From: Bactericera cockerelli
Taxonomy: Eukaryota; Arthropoda; Insecta; Hemiptera; Triozidae
NCBI GenBank assembly: GCA_024516035.1
Contig: CM044964.1
Location: 25,767,317-25,831,316 of the forward strand
DNA length: 64,000 nt
Direction of reading: 5' to 3'
In this document: in pieces, positions 31,657-42,239 of the stretch
How positions within the stretch are numbered: the stretch's first letter is position 1
Layout of the letters: each line of letters starts with the position of its first letter
The notes under the pieces: generated by a model
Database searches by the model: none
Told to the model about the DNA's origin: nothing
Seen by the model: the letters and a program-made list of their open reading frames with translations, nothing else
Position numbers and translations under genes: made by a program

Positions 31657-31870
31657 TACACTTGGTATAGTCAAGTGGTTAACGCGCTAGTCTGATAATC
31701 CAGGTAGCGTTTTTTCGAATCGCACCCAGTGCATGAATTTTTCCTCATTAATTTGAGTTTGTAACCACATAATAATAAGACTCTGCGGGTTAGGTGATAG
31801 AAAATGCTTTGAGCATTAACCTCGCCTGGTGGTTTCCTTCCACTAAAGAGTGTTATTATTATTATTATTT
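31657..31870 (+). repeat. tRNA-derived SINE, family B
   Basis: Head TTGGTATAGTCAAGTGGTTA, B box TTTTCGAATCGCAC (degraded), body and (ATT)n tail. Confidence 0.87.
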
Positions 31871-32350
31871 ACACCAAGTTCCACCGTAAAAGTTTGCACA
31901 GCAAGTTCGACTATTTTTCAAAACATTTTATCTGTATTTTATTTTTAAAATAGAACACGAGTCAAAAAAACTTTCTGTTTAAACTGACGGTTCTTTATCT
32001 GCTGTCTATGGCAGCCTCAGTTTCAATTCAACACGTGGCCGAGTTGTCTGAGAGAATCAATGCCAAAAACATCCGAAACTATCTAAGTTTCTACCAGATT
32101 GTTGAGTTTTTAATGAGACCTATCAAAGTTTTAACTAAATTGTTCAGTTTCTATTGAAACAAAAGTACTGACAGCTAGGTTGCCTTCTTTATTTTCCAAG
32201 AATTACCTAATAATTAGAACATGGAATATGTTATAAACATTGTAGTAAAATACATCTATAAAAATTTGTTTTTTTTTTTTAAAAAAAAGGAACATCTAAT
32301 CTAATCTATCTAATAGTTAGAATACGGAAGTATTGTGATCGTTTTTGTTA
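31871..32350. other. No gene recognised
   Basis: AT-rich. T10A8 stretch at 32271-32288. No feature supported. Confidence 0.5.
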
Positions 32351-32573
32351 TCTTAATATATAAATGTCAAAGTCACTGACTGATCATCACTGTTTCTCCG
32401 AACTGGTTAGTCCTAGGAAGCTGAAATTTGGTAGATAGCTTTGTCTTATAGTCTAGATGTGCAATAAGACGGGATTTTTCGAAATTCTCACTATAACACC
32501 TGCCATTGGCGAAAAAGGACTTCCTGCTCTCACGGCCATGCCTCGTCCCGCAAAGCGGGCGACAGCCCGCTAG
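32351..32573 (+). mobile_element. Helitron-like non-autonomous element, copy 2
   Basis: Starts TCTTAATATATAAATGTC after an A (32350). It ends with hairpin GCGGGC-GACA-GCCCGC (32555-32570) overlapping CTAG (32570-32573) before a T (32574). TC start, CTAG end, 3' hairpin and A/T insertion context fit Helitrons, though the hairpin touches the end, which is closer to the Helentron layout. No coding capacity. Confidence 0.68.
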
Positions 32574-32894
32574 TAATTATAATAAGAATAAATTGTCTGA
32601 GTTCAACAAAAAAAATCATATTTCTGGACATAATCACGTTAACTCGCGTCTGTCTGTCTGTTGGTCTGTTAATTTAAATATTTTTGTTGTTTTTTGAAAT
32701 CAAACTCGCCATGCAGACTTTTCCTCTGAGGCATGGTATTTAAAACAGCGTTCGAATTTCCCCTTTGAATCGACAAAGATATTTTTGTCTAAAGAAGGTG
32801 CCTACTCTGTTGTTTCCTGTGTGGTCAACGTACTTTCCGTATTAACTCATAACCTCGTATCTAGAGGAATTCGGCCTCTATCTGGATATTCCTG
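32574..32894. other. No gene recognised
   Basis: Mixed sequence. TCTGTCTGTC repeat at 32649. Confidence 0.5.
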
Positions 32895-33050
32895 GATGAA
32901 AATTACTACCTGGACTGCCGGATAGCCAAGATTTGAAACCAGAACGGTCACTATTCCATGTCCTCACCACGCAGGGCGTTTGCCTAACTTCAGTGACTGG
33001 GATAAGAGCTAGTCTATTCAACGTGCCATCTCCTGCACTGGGAAATATTT
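32895..33050 (-). repeat. 5S-derived SINE, variant
   Basis: The minus strand reads GATGGCACGTTGAATAGACT, then CACTGAAGTTAGGCAAACGC and CATGGAATAGTGACC, following the 5S order. The tail differs from the other copies, so it may be a second 5S-SINE subfamily. Confidence 0.75.
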
Positions 33051-33199
33051 TTTTTTCTTCTTCTTCTAATTTTCCTTTTCTTTTCTTGGCATTGGGCAAA
33101 AACCACCTATATGTATAGCGATATGGCGAAGATTAAATTGTATTTCTCACTAAAATTTTCTTTTGTATTTTTCCAACTCTTTTTGTTGCCTGTAATCAA

Positions 33200-33315
33200 G
33201 GGTTGTGTGGAAGAGAATGCCGAAGACATTATCACCACCCTTGATCAGGCTTTGTTTATATTTACTTCATAATTATGTTCATTGGATATACAAACTTGTA
33301 AATAAAGCTTGATCC
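33200..33315 (+). repeat. Stem-loop module, family b (copy 2), with 3' tail
   Basis: The outer stem AAGGGTTGTG pairs with CACCACCCTT at 9 of 10 positions. Inner stem AATG/CATT. The tail runs to AATAAAGCTTGATCC. Confidence 0.82.
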
Positions 33316-33469
33316 AATTGTTTTCAAGTAAAAAAGAAAATTATAATAATATCGCCTTATTTATACTGCCCGATTAGGACTATTAACATGCGCGGATATA
33401 GGGGGGGGCACGGGGGGCACGTGCCCCCCCAGATTTTTTCGGTAAGCGGTGTTTCCTTAATTTTATTAT

Positions 33470-33910
33470 ACCTAATCCCGTTAAAAAAAAATCTCAATGA
33501 GTTAGGGGAGCACGGGCCCCAAAATAATTCCCAATTCTAAGACTAATCCCGTAAAAAAAAAATCTCAATAAGTTAGGGGGGGCACGGGACCCAAAATAAT
33601 GCCCAATTCTAAGACTAATCCCGTAAAAAAAAAAGAACTCTATAAGTTGGGGGGGCACGGGACCCAAAATAATTCCCAAATCTAAGACAAATCCCTTTAA
33701 AAAAAGATCTCAATAAGTTAGGGGGTCACGGGACCCAAAATAATTCCCAATTCTAAGACTAATCCCGTAAAAAAAAAGAACTCAATAAGTTGGGGGAGCA
33801 CGGGACCCAAAATAATTCCCAAATCTAAGACTAATCCCTTTTTAAAAAAAAGATCTCAATAAGTTAGGGGGTCGCGGGACCCAAAATAATTCCCAATTCT
33901 AAGACCAATA
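33470..33910 (+). repeat. ~72-bp tandem array inside the hAT-like element
   Basis: AATCCC followed by a run of A, a TCTCAATAAGTTAGG phrase and CACGGGACCCAAAATAATTC recurs at 33474, 33545, 33617, 33689, 33761 and 33833. Confidence 0.9.
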
Positions 33911-34028
33911 AGAAATAACTAAATAATAAAGTTGTCAAATCCACACAGATTGTCCGAAAAACCTGAAATTTTACCTATAGGTCCATTTGGATCAGGGAAT
34001 ATATCTCTAGGGTTCAGCTACACGGGGT

Positions 34029-34395
34029 AAGGACAACAAATGGATGGGTGACACAAAAAAATCACATTTTTCGAACGAAATGACATTTTTTTTCTCAAAC
34101 TTTGTCGTGACGGCGCCACGGCGGTGGCGTATCAACTCAAAAAGAGAAAGTTTAAGCAAGGGTTCAAGTTTTCATTTGAGATATCAATCACGAAATTTTG
34201 ATGAGCCGTTCTTGAGCTACGTACGTTGAGTAAGGACATAAAGTGGATGGGTAAATAAAAAGTATTTGCGTTTTTTGACCTGAATGACATTTTTTCTCGA
34301 AATATGTCGTGACGAACTATCAACTCAAATTTGACATATTGATCGCGAAAATCTGATGAGCCATTCTTGAGCTCCAGTAAGGACAAGAAATGGAT
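34029..34395 (+). repeat. ~170-bp degenerate tandem units
   Basis: Each starts AAGGACA...AATGGATGGGT (34029, 34212, 34378 approx.) and contains AATGACATTTTTT, GTCGTGACG and TGATGAGCC.TTCTTGAGCT. Confidence 0.8.
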
Positions 34396-34417
34396 GGGTG
34401 ACACGAAAAATATTGAC

Positions 34418-34525
<108 letters not shown>

Positions 34526-34526
34526 T

Positions 34527-34558
34527 AGGCTTGCGAAGCGGCGGGTGCAACCCGCTAG
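34527..34558 (+). repeat. Helitron-like 3' terminus within the hAT-like element
   Basis: Hairpin GCGGG-TGCAA-CCCGC overlapping CTAG at 34555-34558, as in 19358 and 32573. The matching 5' end was not located. Confidence 0.45.
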
Positions 34559-34835
34559 TTAGGTATATTGTGCTGTTGTGCCCCCCCAGTACAAGAGGGC
34601 TATATCCGCGCATGACTATTAAGTCCCATTATTCCAGCAGTAAGCCCAAGACGTATTATTATGTAGGTAGGTAGGTAAATTTTATTTATTGTAATAATCA
34701 AATTATTATAATAATGTTGGCTTTAAATTAAAAAGAAAAAATAAAACTATCTATATAAATATACATATTATTTAAAGAGCAATGTAACAGTATTACACAT
34801 TTACTAAATACCTAACTATAGCATTTTATCCAATT

Positions 34836-37800
34836 TTATGCAAGAGGCTCCAAAGACCTTGTCTTCAAAGCCTCCCGCATAAAATAAAATATACTATTAA
34901 TATTTACTCTTTCATTAAAATTCAACAGAGAAACAAAATCATGAGCGCTATCTATCAGTAGTTGTTTAATAAATTTATCCCTTATAAGCTTGTATAATGG
35001 GCATTCTAGGAAGAAGTGCTGTAGGGTTTCAGGGTGGTTCAAATTACATTTAGTGCACATTTCCTCTTGATCCCATTCATAGTTGATACCATTTAACATT
35101 ATTTTCACCACTTTACCCGCTAGCCTAACTTGTGCTACAACTCTTATCTTATTTATAGCCATATTGTTTTTTAAATATTCTGAAGGAAACAAAACTTCAA
35201 GATCGTATTTGGTTAATTTTAACTTTAAGTCTCTTAGTATTCCCCCAAAACTTGACAGTTCCAATCTTTCCCAATCTCTACTAATTAGTTGTTCATAATA
35301 TTTTTCATACATAATTGATTTTAAAGACTTCAGAGTTTCGGAGTTTTGAGCCGACCAGAGCTCTTCATATCCCAACTGAACCAATTTTGTTTTGAGCAAA
35401 GACACCCAGTTGTACTTATGCACATTACTTGAGCGAAGATCTTGGTCTACTAGCTTATCATAACAAATACGAGGGTAACGATTTGATGGCATTTGCAAAA
35501 GTTTGAGCCACCACTCTATCATCTGTTTAAAAATATGAAAAGTCAGTTTAACCACACCCATTTCTAGACGAAGCATATAGCCGGGTGTACCTCTTGGTAA
35601 ACAATAAATTGACTTCAGGAATTGAGATTGGCACTTCTCTAGCTCCTCTTCATATCGACAAGCCCAGACCTCGGCTCCATACAACACGGTTGTCTTCACT
35701 ATTGCATTGAACAGGGTCATCCTTCCTTCGTGGGAGTCCGTCTTCGAGTTGGAAAGAATTTGCCTCACATTAGCTATTGCTATCCGACCCTTGGAGAGCG
35801 CCTGCTGAGTTGCCTTGTGGAAAACTGCATGCGAAGAAAAGCGAATACCAAGATAGTTGTAGTCACTAACCACCTCCAAGCGTCTCCCCGCATAGTGAAA
35901 TACTTCCGAAGTCGCCACTCTTCCGCCTCGCCTGAAAATGACAACCTGAGACTTGGACTCATTGACAGTCATCCTGTTCTCTTGGCAGTAGAGGAAAAGC
36001 AGATCGAGTTTTCTTTGAAGATCAATACGGCTCGTTCCAAAAACAATAAGATCGTCTGCATATAGTAGTAAAAGTATGTCTATCGCACTCGTGACACTTA
36101 CTCCCTCGACACCGCGACTCCTCATGTAGGTTTCTAAATCGTTAACAAAAATAACAAAGTTAAGAGGAGATATAGAATCCCCGGTTATAACTCCCTTGGT
36201 TATGCTGCATGCTGGGGTAAGTTTATCTTCCACGCGGATCTGAGCACTTGAATGTTCGTAAAGAGTTCTTATTACAGATATCACTTTTCCAGAGATGCCG
36301 AATGAAAACATTTTTTTAAACAATAGGTTATGATCTATCTCCGTGAATGCCGATCTAAAATCCACAAAAGCTACAAACAGTTTTCTTTTCTTTATGAGGT
36401 GCAGGTTGATTATGCTGGTTAAAGTAAAAATGTTGTCCACACAACCTCGGCCTGGCCTGAACCCTGCTTGAGCTTCTATGAGGAGGTGATGGCTCTCACA
36501 CCAGCACAACACTCTCTGGGAGATCAAATAAGTAAATAATTTAAATACGTTATTCAGCAGCGAGATCATACGGAAATTTTGAGGATCCAATGGGTCTCCC
36601 TTCTTGTACAGCATAAAAATATAGGACTTTGTGAGGTCTTCTGGTATTTGTCCTCCATCGAACACAAAATTTAAGAAATTTAAAAGACTTTGCTTCCAAT
36701 CTGTCCCCAGTACTTTGAGGTATTCATTTAAAATAAAGTCAGGGCCAGGACTTTTATTATTTTTCAACTGTTTCAAACCTTTTTCCAGCTCGCCCAAAGT
36801 TAGTGGCAAATCCAATGAGTCTCTCAACACATCAACAAACATAATTCGGTTCAAGTTATTTTCTTTTTGAGGATATATTTCTTTTAAGTGTTCAGTCCAA
36901 ACTTCAATTGATATTTGATTACATTTATTTTCTTTCTTTGGACGGTAAGATTTTACAGCTTTCCAAAAATCACCACTATGTTTTATGTTTCTGAGTTTTT
37001 CTTTGTACAAATTTTCATGTTCATTTTTTAAATTTAAGCACAGTGTAAAGTACTTCTTTTTAAATTGCAAAAATAAATCCAAGTCTTTTTGTGAGTGATT
37101 CCTTCTCCATTTTCTATGGTGTTTGCGAAATAAAAATCTTAGAGTTCGACACTCGGCACTATACCATGGATTCTTATTGTATTTCCCGCTGTACACTGTA
37201 ACCTCCTGCACTAGCTCGTGCCGCAACACACACTCATCAATTGCATTTTTTAGAGCTTCATATACTTTTACCGGCTCTGTAGAAATATACTTTGAATTTA
37301 GACACCACGTAAATGAATCTATCTTGGTTTTATTTTCTGTCCACTTGTACTTCTTAATTTTCACTGATTCCGCGCCACTGACGACTGCAGCTCGGCCGCC
37401 ACACTCCACCTCCATGAACAGGCTCACGGGCAGATGATCCGACGACACAATGTCCTCCGAGACACGCAACTCCAGCACCCACTTGCACAGCTCCAGGTGA
37501 CACCAGATCAGATCGACTACACTTTTCCCTGCTTTACTAACATACGTAAACTGACCTGGTATGTCACCTTTAGTCCGGCCATTGAGCACTATGAGTCCGT
37601 ACTCCTCCAGACACTCCATCACCATTTCACCTCGCTTATTCGCCACCTCGTCCAGGGATAGGCGTTCTGCTAACATTTCATACTCTTCCGCCAGTTCGCT
37701 TTCCAAGTAATTCTGATCTGCAATTCTGGCGTTAAAGTCACCGCCAATAATGATATTATTCTCACCGCTATATTCATCTAAGATATTTCTTAATAAGATC

Positions 37801-38189
37801 AAAGCCTCGTTAATACAGCAGCTTGGGGTGAAATAAACATTTCCCAAGGTAATGTCCATACCGTTAGGACAAATTACTTTTATGAAAATCCATAAATTAG
37901 AAATACTCAGTACAGAGAAGCAGATTTCTTTTTTAATTAACACAAGGAGACCTCCACTGGCTCGTCCTTTTTGTTTATCTTTAGTTGCAGCGGAAAATAC
38001 TATGTCATAGTATTTGGATACCAGCGGTAGTAGTGGCTCTGACAAAGCCCAAGTCTCACTGATGCATATTATATTCCAACATAATATTAAATTTAAATCA
38101 TGAACGCAAGCATTATTTAACTTACTCATACCGTTTACATTCCACCAAGTTATCCTTAGTATGCTGTGTAGATACGTTACATCGCTCAT
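34836..38189 (-). CDS. LINE ORF2: AP-endonuclease / reverse transcriptase
   Basis: An 1117-aa polyprotein for target-primed reverse transcription. An N-terminal APE-type endonuclease (about 10-258) shows WWNVNG, SETW (Glu45), GGDFNAR (Asp151, Asn153) and SDHLP (Asp251, His252), the expected catalytic set. The reverse transcriptase (about 470-770) shows KSPGPD, MISLLN, QAGFRPGRG, the motif A Asp610 in FVDFRSAF, GDSISPL, and the active-site YADD (710-713). YNYLGI lies near 777. The C-terminal CTKC plus HFFLEC (C1045, C1048, H1058, C1063) forms a CCHC finger as in Jockey, R1 and I relatives. It starts at the ATG that overlaps the ORF1 stop (ATGA). No RNase H domain was seen. No frameshift or stop. 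Confidence 0.96.
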   Translation of the reverse strand: MSDVTYLHSILRITWWNVNGMSKLNNACVHDLNLILCWNIICISETWALSEPLLPLVSKYYDIVFSAATKDKQKGRASGGLLVLIKKEICFSVLSISNLWIFIKVICPNGMDITLGNVYFTPSCCINEALILLRNILDEYSGENNIIIGGDFNARIADQNYLESELAEEYEMLAERLSLDEVANKRGEMVMECLEEYGLIVLNGRTKGDIPGQFTYVSKAGKSVVDLIWCHLELCKWVLELRVSEDIVSSDHLPVSLFMEVECGGRAAVVSGAESVKIKKYKWTENKTKIDSFTWCLNSKYISTEPVKVYEALKNAIDECVLRHELVQEVTVYSGKYNKNPWYSAECRTLRFLFRKHHRKWRRNHSQKDLDLFLQFKKKYFTLCLNLKNEHENLYKEKLRNIKHSGDFWKAVKSYRPKKENKCNQISIEVWTEHLKEIYPQKENNLNRIMFVDVLRDSLDLPLTLGELEKGLKQLKNNKSPGPDFILNEYLKVLGTDWKQSLLNFLNFVFDGGQIPEDLTKSYIFMLYKKGDPLDPQNFRMISLLNNVFKLFTYLISQRVLCWCESHHLLIEAQAGFRPGRGCVDNIFTLTSIINLHLIKKRKLFVAFVDFRSAFTEIDHNLLFKKMFSFGISGKVISVIRTLYEHSSAQIRVEDKLTPACSITKGVITGDSISPLNFVIFVNDLETYMRSRGVEGVSVTSAIDILLLLYADDLIVFGTSRIDLQRKLDLLFLYCQENRMTVNESKSQVVIFRRGGRVATSEVFHYAGRRLEVVSDYNYLGIRFSSHAVFHKATQQALSKGRIAIANVRQILSNSKTDSHEGRMTLFNAIVKTTVLYGAEVWACRYEEELEKCQSQFLKSIYCLPRGTPGYMLRLEMGVVKLTFHIFKQMIEWWLKLLQMPSNRYPRICYDKLVDQDLRSSNVHKYNWVSLLKTKLVQLGYEELWSAQNSETLKSLKSIMYEKYYEQLISRDWERLELSSFGGILRDLKLKLTKYDLEVLFPSEYLKNNMAINKIRVVAQVRLAGKVVKIMLNGINYEWDQEEMCTKCNLNHPETLQHFFLECPLYKLIRDKFIKQLLIDSAHDFVSLLNFNERVNINSIFYFMREALKTRSLEPLA

Positions 38190-39190
38190 ACGTTTTTTGG
38201 ATTCTGTTCGTTATTGAGATACTGCTGCATTTTCTGCTGGGTTAGAACCGGAGTTGTGCTCCTGCTCGCCGCGCCCCCACTGTACGACGCCAGGTCAGGG
38301 ATCAAGAGAGAAGAAGAACGAATGCGTGCGTGAGGCTCAGCCGCCAGGGAGGGGGTGGGCGCAACACCGCTGCCAAAATAGGTTCCTGTTGATACATGTT
38401 GGGATATAGGGAAATGATTATTAATTTGCTCTGAACTCATAATATTAACATCCTGCGAATGAAACAAAGACTCAGAACTTCCCATGTTGACACGCTTGTT
38501 GGTGTTTTCCGTCTGGGGTGACTGTGAGAGTGCCCTCGCCCTCTTGTTGCCCGTGGTATGTGGATGCGCCGCCCCTCTGCTATCATGCACAATCAACCTG
38601 CCTGAACGAACCACCGCGTATTTACCCTCCAATCTCAACCTCTTCATCTCGCCAAGTAGCTGTTTTTCTTGCTCTCTAACTTCTGGTGATGTATCTTCGT
38701 AGATGAAAATGTATGTGCCTTTCAGCTTACCTTTACTTTTTAAAATATCAAACTTTCGTCTTTGTGTTGTAAAAGCAATCAATACTGGTCTCGGTCCCTT
38801 ACCAGGATTTCGCTTTCCTTGTCTTCGGGAAAAATCAAGCTCCGCCAAAGTAAAGTCATTAACTTGCAACTTGTTCACTATTAACCCCAGAACTTTATTA
38901 TCCAACTGACGGAATGTCTCGTCTTCACTCTCTTCCAAGCCAAATATTATTAAATTTTTTCTTCTTTTGTCTTGATCCAAATATTTCACAGTCTTTGTAT
39001 GACTTGCCACCTGCTGAGCCAAAGGCTGGAAAGCATTATAGAAGTAATCCAATTTGGCATTAACATTGACATTACTCTCAAGGCATTTTTGTTGTAACTC
39101 TCTTATAGAGGCCAACTCCTGACCCAATGCATTCATGTCGCATGGGTTCCCTTCTTCACCCATGATCTTGGTGAAAACAACAAAGCACAC
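38186..39190 (-). CDS. LINE ORF1: RNA-binding, coiled-coil protein
   Basis: A 334-aa ORF1-type protein, expected to coat element RNA and form ribonucleoprotein particles. Residues about 20-75 are heptad-like and acidic/polar (ELQQKCLESNVNVNAKLDYF), fitting a short coiled coil. RRKNLIIFGLEES (about 76-88) and the following 110 residues, with RPVLIAFTTQRRKFDIL and GTYIFIYEDTSPEVR, match the RRM-like plus C-terminal region common in LINE ORF1 proteins. The last 130 residues are Ser/Pro/Asn-rich and probably disordered. No CCHC knuckles. Translation may start at the Met at residue 10 (MGEEGN) rather than residue 1. The stop TGA overlaps the ORF2 ATG. Confidence 0.9.
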   Translation of the reverse strand: MCFVVFTKIMGEEGNPCDMNALGQELASIRELQQKCLESNVNVNAKLDYFYNAFQPLAQQVASHTKTVKYLDQDKRRKNLIIFGLEESEDETFRQLDNKVLGLIVNKLQVNDFTLAELDFSRRQGKRNPGKGPRPVLIAFTTQRRKFDILKSKGKLKGTYIFIYEDTSPEVREQEKQLLGEMKRLRLEGKYAVVRSGRLIVHDSRGAAHPHTTGNKRARALSQSPQTENTNKRVNMGSSESLFHSQDVNIMSSEQINNHFPISQHVSTGTYFGSGVAPTPSLAAEPHARIRSSSLLIPDLASYSGGAASRSTTPVLTQQKMQQYLNNEQNPKNV

Positions 39191-39937
39191 GGAATAATAT
39201 CAGTAGGTACGCTACTTGTTACCTGCAATGCAACACCCTAATATGATCAGTTATCTAGAGTGTGTAGGTACTTGGTATAGCGTATAATTATCTATGTAGC
39301 TTCTGTATCTGTACTCATACCTAAATCACAATACAATGAATGAATGAACTTTGTGATTGCCTTTCAGATAGATAATACTTTGATCAGGTAGAATATGATA
39401 GTACGGTATCTCTTATCAGTGAATGCGTAAATGATAAGGTACTCGAAATTTACGATTTACTATCAATTTCTCCCACCCGATTGCGCAGATATCATTATCA
39501 TCTCTATGCGTCGGTTTCAATTGGTAAGTTGGTAAACCTGGGTGTGATGGTGAGGCTCTCTATTGAACTTTTGAGTAAGTTTGTGAAATGATTACCAAAT
39601 TCAGAGTAATTAGTGACGCGGTCCTGCGCAGAAGCTCATAAACTGTTAAGATAATTATGTTCTAATTTCTAAGAATTTGTATCTTCACTGATAAACGGGA
39701 TTCTAGCCATCTTGGATTTTAATTTCAAAACTGTTGCACAATAAGAAATCTCGAACTTACTGCGGTATTTGCACACGCCCAGAAGTCTCAGCTATTGCAA
39801 AATGAATCTTGCAGGCCAAACATTTAATTAAACACTTATTTAAAACACTACAACACTTAAAAACATTTTTTAAAACATAAAATTACGGAGAACAAAAATT
39901 GTGTGACTGCACTTAACTAGCTCATCTTTTGCCTCCC
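39191..39937 (-). promoter_or_regulatory. LINE 5' UTR, presumed internal promoter
   Basis: A 747-bp non-coding region between the 14-bp target duplication and ORF1. LINEs of this type carry a pol II promoter here. No specific motif is claimed. Confidence 0.55.
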
Positions 39938-40229
39938 ACGTATTATTATGTGGTAAAATTCCCAAATGGGAGGATAACTTGTCATGTCCCGGCTGGGTTT
40001 CGAACCCGCGACCTCTTGTATCTCTGGATTTACAGAGTCCCACCAGGAAATTACTTTTGTTGAGCAGAAAAGCGGATTCTCGCTGCATAGAGAGAAAAAA
40101 TAACTCACTCGAAAATCCCAAACCACTGTCGGAGAGTATGGGCCAGGTGGAAGTGAAATGGACCAATTACAATAATTGCAACCTGGATCTCCGAATTTTC
40201 AACATGCGAGGGCTAACCACAAGCATGGA

Positions 40230-40480
40230 ACGAGCATTATATCTTCTCTTTCTCCTTTCCCGCCTCCTCCTCCTCCTCCCTCTCCTCCTCCTTTCTCTTC
40301 TCTTCGTCTTCTTCTTCCTCCTTCTCTTTTTCTATCTCCCACTTCTATTTTTCCTCTACCTCTTTCCTCTCCTCCTTTTCTTTCTTCTCCTTCCTCTCGT
40401 TTTTTTTCTTTCTCTCCTTTCTCCTCCTCTCCCTTCCCCTTTTTCTTTACCTCCTTCTTCTCCTTTTTTTTTATTTTTTT
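40230..40480 (+). repeat. CT-rich tract
   Basis: CTCCTCC, TTCTTCC and CTTTTTC repeats. Frames are Leu/Phe/Ser-rich artefacts. Confidence 0.9.
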
Positions 40481-40486
40481 TTTTAA

Positions 40487-40783
40487 AGATGAGTGTTTCA
40501 CAGCCGTTTTTATTTCGTAGCCATGAAACAGGAGCTACTGTAGACGCTTGTGGTCTGTGTTGTAGCCTGCCCATCCCGTAGTATAACTCCCCTCTGATGG
40601 GCGAGAAGTGACACAATACTTTCCAATTAGGTGCTGGGTCAACACGAGCGCACCGGAAGGTATCCCTTACAAACAATTGTAACCAAATTAACAATACAAA
40701 TTTTTGTCGGCACGGGAGATCGAACTCGGGACCTTCCGCATGGCAAGCGAGTGCTTAACCACTGAGCTAATCCTTCCTCTCCT
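40487..40783 (-). repeat. tRNA-derived SINE, family C, full length
   Basis: The best family C copy. On the minus strand the head AGGATTAGCTCAGTGGTTAA (A box) leads to GAGTTCGATCTCCC (B box), then the body GGTATCCCTTACAAACAATT and the 3' end GGCTGTGAAACACTCATC. The copy is inserted inside a CT tract that continues on both sides. Confidence 0.9.
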
Positions 40784-41060
40784 CCTTTGCCTTCTTTTCT
40801 TCCTCGCTCTTCTCTTAGTCTTCCTCCTTCTCCTTCTCCTCCTGTTGCCTCTCCTTCTCCTCCTTTTCTTTACCCTCCTTCCTCTTCTCTTAGTCTTTTT
40901 CTTCCTCCTCCTCTTCCCTCATCTCCGTTTTCTTCTTCTCCTCCTTCCTATTCTCTGAGTCTTCCTATTCTTCCTCCTCCTTCTCCTCCCTCTCCTTCTC
41001 TTTCTTCTCCTCTATATCCCCTCCCTCTTTTTACCACATATCCCGCTGTAACTTCTCTCT
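40784..41060 (+). repeat. CT-rich tract
   Basis: Continuation of the tract at 40230-40480 beyond the inserted SINE. Confidence 0.9.
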
Positions 41061-41140
41061 CTGACCTTTCCAATTTATCTCTATCTAGTGGTGGATTTCG
41101 TCTGAAACTCACGAGATCTATCATAACGTTTAAAGTTTAA

Positions 41141-41575
41141 GAGCACGAGTGCAAAATAAATTAGGTATAAGACGAAATGACTCATCTGACTCAAAATAGG
41201 ATTATTTTGCCTCAAACTTGCCCGAAGTTATTCCGTACTTGGGAATCAAACCAACGGCTTCCCTACCGGTCAAGCTACTGATGTTCGGTTAATTTTCTTT
41301 AAAAAATACATATTTTATGAGCATAATTCATATTTTATGAGCATAAGGGTGACTGATAAATCTGATAATATATCAGAAGTTTACTCGATCAAACAATATG
41401 ATAGAGCACGAGTGCGAAATAAATTAGGTATAAGACGAAATGACTCATCTGACACAAAAAAGGATTATTTTGCCTCAAACTCGCCCGAAGTTATTCCGTA
41501 CTTGGGAATCGAACCAACGGCTTCCTGGTTAAGAGTCCGCCGCCCTACTGATCGAGCTACTGAAGTTCGGTTAAT
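41141..41575 (-). repeat. 263-bp tandem pair of tRNA-like repeats
   Basis: GAGCACGAGTGC starts the unit at 41141 and 41404. Each contains a minus-strand tRNA-like segment (CTTCAGTAGCTCGATCAGTA and B box GGTTCGATTCCCAAG in the second). The first copy has lost part of the anticodon region. It may be a separate SINE family. Confidence 0.82.
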
Positions 41576-41579
41576 TTTC

Positions 41580-41960
41580 TTTCAAAAATACATATGAACA
41601 ATATGAACATAATTCATGAACGGTGACTGATATCAGAAAGAACTCGTTCACAGCCAATACAAAAATGTTGGAGTAGGTCTGAAAAATAATGATCCTATCA
41701 CAGGAAACTTGACCAACTTAGATACATTATTTTAAAAAATAGTTATGCCTCGGGAATTCTTTCGCATTACTTCAGGGCACTTCGCCATAACATTCATGCC
41801 TTTTTGGAAACGGAAAAACTAGGTCAGAATTTTCCGCTCCGGCGGGGATTCGAACCCGTAACTTCCTGGTCAGTAACCAAAACTCTTACCCACTGAGTCA
41901 CAGTGTTCGGCTGATACTGAAACTTTTTGTGTATGTATAAATAATCCGACTTTTATCATA
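41580..41960 (-). repeat. tRNA-like relic within unassigned sequence
   Basis: At 41830-41912 the minus strand shows ACTGTGACTCAGTGGGTAAG (A box-like) and GGTTCGAATCCCCGCC (B box). The rest is unassigned and no gene is seen. Confidence 0.6.
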
Positions 41961-41961
41961 T

Positions 41962-42098
41962 TTGTGTTAATCTCTTTCGTGATATGTTACAACTACTCAA
42001 ACTCGCTTTTACTATACCTTGAAACCGGGACTTGAACCACCGACCTCCAGGGTACAAGTCCGCCGCCTTATCGATCAAGCTACTGAGGTCGGTATAAT
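41962..42098 (-). repeat. tRNA-derived SINE, family E, copy 2
   Basis: Matches 14955-15087, with head GACCTCAGTAGCTTGATCGA and B box GGTTCAAGTCCCGG. Confidence 0.82.
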
Positions 42099-42239
42099 CC
42101 GACTTTGATTTATACCGCTCCCTCTCAGCTTTTGCACTGCAAACTCTCGACCGCTGAATTTATAACTTTATGCGGTGGACATTAGTGTTTCCTTCGCATG
42201 GGTATTTGAATGTTGTTCTTTGCCCAACAAGCTTGAAAG

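Larger units (their letters stand above)
34665..39937 (-). mobile_element. Full-length LINE (5273 bp), two intact ORFs
   Basis: The element is on the minus strand. It has a 5' UTR at 39191-39937, ORF1 at 38186-39190, ORF2 at 34836-38189 and a short 3' UTR (34665-34835) ending in an (ACCT)n-type tail. It is flanked by a perfect 14-bp target duplication ACGTATTATTATGT (34651-34664 and 39938-39951), which matches the SINE A linker it interrupted. Both ORFs are uninterrupted. The complete structure, exact duplication and clean reading frames indicate a recent insertion, possibly still competent. The clade is not resolvable by eye (Jockey/CR1-like). Confidence 0.95.

Noticed and set aside
35730..38909. 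Plus-strand frames of 60-111 aa inside the LINE
   Set aside because: Antisense shadows of the LINE ORFs.
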